A stretch of DNA of 64,000 bases from M3007 sp044226205 (GTDB taxonomy: Bacteria > Bacteroidota > Bacteroidia > Chitinophagales > Saprospiraceae), in assembly GCA_044226205.1 (NCBI GenBank), contig JBGAHL010000011.1, positions 80,839 through 144,838 on the forward strand, in the 5' to 3' direction. A program made the translations under genes and the position numbers. This document shows, piece after piece, positions 62,333 through 64,000 of this stretch (positions within the stretch are counted from its first letter, which is position 1; each line of letters starts with the position of its first letter). A model generated the notes under the pieces. That model did no database searches, had not been told where the DNA came from, and worked only from the letters and a program-made list of their open reading frames with translations.

Positions 62333-63365
62333 GCATCGATCGGTAAATTTCAAGGTATCGCTCTGCTGTGCCCTGCGATGTAAACGGCAGGAATGGAGCA
62401 TCCAAACTGGCCATATCCAAGGCATCCTGCACCAGCCCTGACAACGCCCGGGGCGTGTCATCCGTCGGTCCGAAGGCCTGCGCAATGCCCACGGGCGTGC
62501 TCACGACCCGGCAGCCCTGCGCCGCGGCTTCTGCCAGAACAAAACCGTACGATTCGAAACGAGCCGTATGCAGCAGCACGCGGGCCTGTCGCATTTTGTC
62601 GAGCACCTGATCGCGGGGCAACTGACCCGACAATTGCACATTCGGGCCAAGGCCGAGAGACTCGATGAGTCGTTTGAGGCGCTTTCGTTCGGGGCCTTCG
62701 CCCACCAGTTCGGCGCGCAAGGCCGGGCGCTGGTCGGCCACAAGGCGCAGGGTTTGCAGCCATTGGGGCCAATCTTTTACCGGCAATAGGGAGCCGACGC
62801 CGAGCACGTCGAGGGGGCGATTTTCAGGCCATTGCGAGGAGATATCACGGGCATCGATGCCCCAGGGAATTTGATGCGCGGCGTTCAAGCCAGTGGTTTC
62901 CGCCAGTTTTTCCCGGTGAAAGCCGGACAAAACCACCATCCGGTCTTCGTCCTTCGCCCTCAGGAACCCGAGGTGTTTGCGGTTGGAAGGCAACACATCC
63001 TGCCCCATAAAAGTCATCAGGTGCGGCGCTCCGCTGCGGTAATGAAGGCGCTCGCCTGTACGCGCTGCCCAGCCCAGCCAGAAGCTGTGCAGCACTGCCG
63101 GCGCGCCGGCCAGCAGTCGTTGTCCATACTGAAACGCGCGGCGCAGGGTGCGCAATTTGCAGCAGGTGCGGTTGCGGCCGTCGCAGGGCCACACCCGGAT
63201 ACCGTGCCAGCGGTAGGGTTCCGGGCGGAAAGGATATTCCAGGGCCACCACATCCAGATCGACGCCCTTGGCGGCCAGTTCACGCGCCAGCACCTGCATG
63301 GGCGGGATGCAGCTGTGGTCGTTTTCATCGTCAGGGAAGCCGGGGGTGAGCCAGATGAGATGCAT
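62313..63365 (-). CDS. Glycosyltransferase family 4-like
   Basis: 350 residues from ATG 63365 (MHLIWLTPGFPDDENDHSCI). GT-B fold: N-terminal domain with PPMQVLARELAAKGVDLDVV; C-terminal domain with VLGVGSLLPVKDWPQWLQTL, LVGEGPERKRLKRLIESLGL, VLLHTARFESYGFVLAEAAA and QGCRVVSTPVGI, the usual family sequence with the catalytic E-x7-E-like stretch. The frame is open upstream to 63452 only through the GGTTGATGAGG repeats, and that extension is rejected. Acceptor and sugar unknown. Confidence 0.88.
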   Translation of the reverse strand: MHLIWLTPGFPDDENDHSCIPPMQVLARELAAKGVDLDVVALEYPFRPEPYRWHGIRVWPCDGRNRTCCKLRTLRRAFQYGQRLLAGAPAVLHSFWLGWAARTGERLHYRSGAPHLMTFMGQDVLPSNRKHLGFLRAKDEDRMVVLSGFHREKLAETTGLNAAHQIPWGIDARDISSQWPENRPLDVLGVGSLLPVKDWPQWLQTLRLVADQRPALRAELVGEGPERKRLKRLIESLGLGPNVQLSGQLPRDQVLDKMRQARVLLHTARFESYGFVLAEAAAQGCRVVSTPVGIAQAFGPTDDTPRALSGLVQDALDMASLDAPFLPFTSQGTAERYLEIYRSMLTSPGF

Positions 63366-63372
63366 TTTTTTT

Positions 63373-63430
63373 AAGGTTGATGAGGGTTGATGGGGTTTAT
63401 TAAGGTTGATGAGGTTGATGAGGTTTATTA
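63373..63430. repeat. GGTTGATGAGG repeat tract
   Basis: AAGGTTGATGAGGGTTGATG and GGTTTATTAAGGTTGATGAG units in tandem, the same motif as in both arms of the element at 39225-39698. It sits immediately upstream of the GT4-type start codon. Confidence 0.8.
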
Positions 63431-63610
63431 GCCGAAGCAGCGTGAGCGACAATTTGGAATGGCCCCATTTTAAGGGACTTATGAGGGTTTGTATAATTTA
63501 TAAGGCTTACAAGGTTTTATGAAACCCCGTCTTAAGTTGTGATAAAAATCCGCTGCGCGCTCGATCGAAGAAATTCGTTCGGGCGCGCTTCGTATAAGCA
63601 GAAGATTGAT

Positions 63611-63686
63611 TATTGAAGATTGAAGATTGAAGATTGAAGATTTTGTTCCAATCGTAAAAAAAATCTTCAATCTTCAATCTTCAATA
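63611..63686. repeat. Inverted repeat built of GATTGAA heptamers
   Basis: Left arm 63611-63644 is TATTGAA followed by three GATTGAA units and GATTTT; right arm 63658-63686 is its reverse complement with one unit fewer. The loop is about 13 nt. A strong hairpin in either strand. Confidence 0.9.
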
Positions 63687-63730
63687 TGCCCCCCCCTACA
63701 CAATTGGGTTATCAGATGTCTCCCTTCGGT

Positions 63731-63870
63731 CGACATGACAATGGGCGACCAAACAAAGCGATATTCCCCGGATTTCTCGCTGCGCTCGAAATTGTTTCGG
63801 AGGGTAAAATTTCGAGCGCAGCGAGAAATCTGATATAGCACAGACACGAAACACGCCCATTGTCATGTCG
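63731..63870. repeat. Nested perfect inverted repeats
   Basis: Outer arms CGACATGACAATGGGCG (63731-63747) and CGCCCATTGTCATGTCG (63854-63870), 17 bp perfect. Inner arms at 63771-63793 and 63808-63830, 23 bp perfect, built on TTTCTCGCTGCGCTCGAAAT, loop 14 nt. Similar CTCGCTGCGCTCG palindromes are dispersed in Bacteroidota. The 635 bp from 63366 to the window end hold these repeats and no convincing gene; 63871-64000 shows nothing recognisable. Confidence 0.92.
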
Positions 63871-64000
63871 AGAAGCACTTCGGCCCTTTTGGGCCTTTTC
63901 AAACCGAAAATGAACCGATGCGCCGTAAGTTTGGCAGTTATTGTAAGCAATGCAGTGTAACTGTTCTTAGGATGATGTAACGTACTCGATGTCGAGAATT

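Overview
The window is chromosomal DNA from a member of the Bacteroidota, most likely a Saprospirales/Chitinophagales-type environmental bacterium. Evidence: TAnnTTTG-type promoters upstream of many genes, a FecI-type sigma factor with FecR anti-sigma factor, a carboxypeptidase-regulatory TonB receptor, a C-terminal type IX secretion (T9SS) sorting domain, gliding-type ABC genes (gldA, gldF), PadR-PspC and GIN-domain proteins, and a GH3/beta-lactamase fusion. No rRNA, tRNA, CRISPR array or phage region was seen. The gene order is ordinary chromosome, but the spaces between genes are full of palindromic repeats.

1-11 kb (mostly minus strand): PadR regulator with a PspC membrane protein running off the left edge; two paralogous secreted TPR proteins on either side of O-succinylhomoserine sulfhydrylase (metZ); a DUF1761 membrane protein; a small lipoprotein; an ABC1/UbiB-like kinase; and a complete REP-associated tyrosine transposase framed by inverted copies of its REP elements.

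11-25 kb: mfd; a large CotH/lamin-tail secreted protein between two paralogous SH3-like secreted proteins; wecB; a 44-bp tandem repeat; and an overlapping pair of glycosyltransferases (GT2 and GT39-like).

25-36.5 kb: TonB-dependent receptor and GIN lipoprotein (minus), divergent from a FecI-FecR-STN cassette whose third gene ends in LA_2272-type surface repeats instead of a TonB barrel; an FtsX/LolC-type permease; a REP-like array; a DUF4340 protein; an HtrA protease; and an HD-domain protein.

36.5-52.7 kb: DUF58 protein; amidohydrolase; a 475-bp element with long inverted ends; a histone-deacetylase-family protein followed by a Pat-like acetyltransferase that has lost parts of its acyl-CoA-synthetase catalytic machinery; an XRE regulator; a candidate small RNA; a double VOC protein; a thioredoxin-like lipid-envelope protein; gldA-gldF without gldG; OmpA-SPOR; a proline-iminopeptidase-like lipoprotein; a DUF4139-like protein; and a DUF1460 amidase.

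52.7-64 kb: an M1 metallopeptidase bracketed by arrays of one palindrome; a SPOR protein; AMP nucleosidase; a GH3/beta-lactamase fusion; a secreted unknown protein with an S41 peptidase; a GT4-type glycosyltransferase; and a repeat-rich, gene-free right end.

The strongest candidates for something new are the acetylation/deacetylation gene pair with the dismantled Pat enzyme, the sigma/anti-sigma cassette controlling a barrel-less surface-repeat protein, predicted leaderless mRNAs for mfd and wecB, and the several palindrome families packed between genes.
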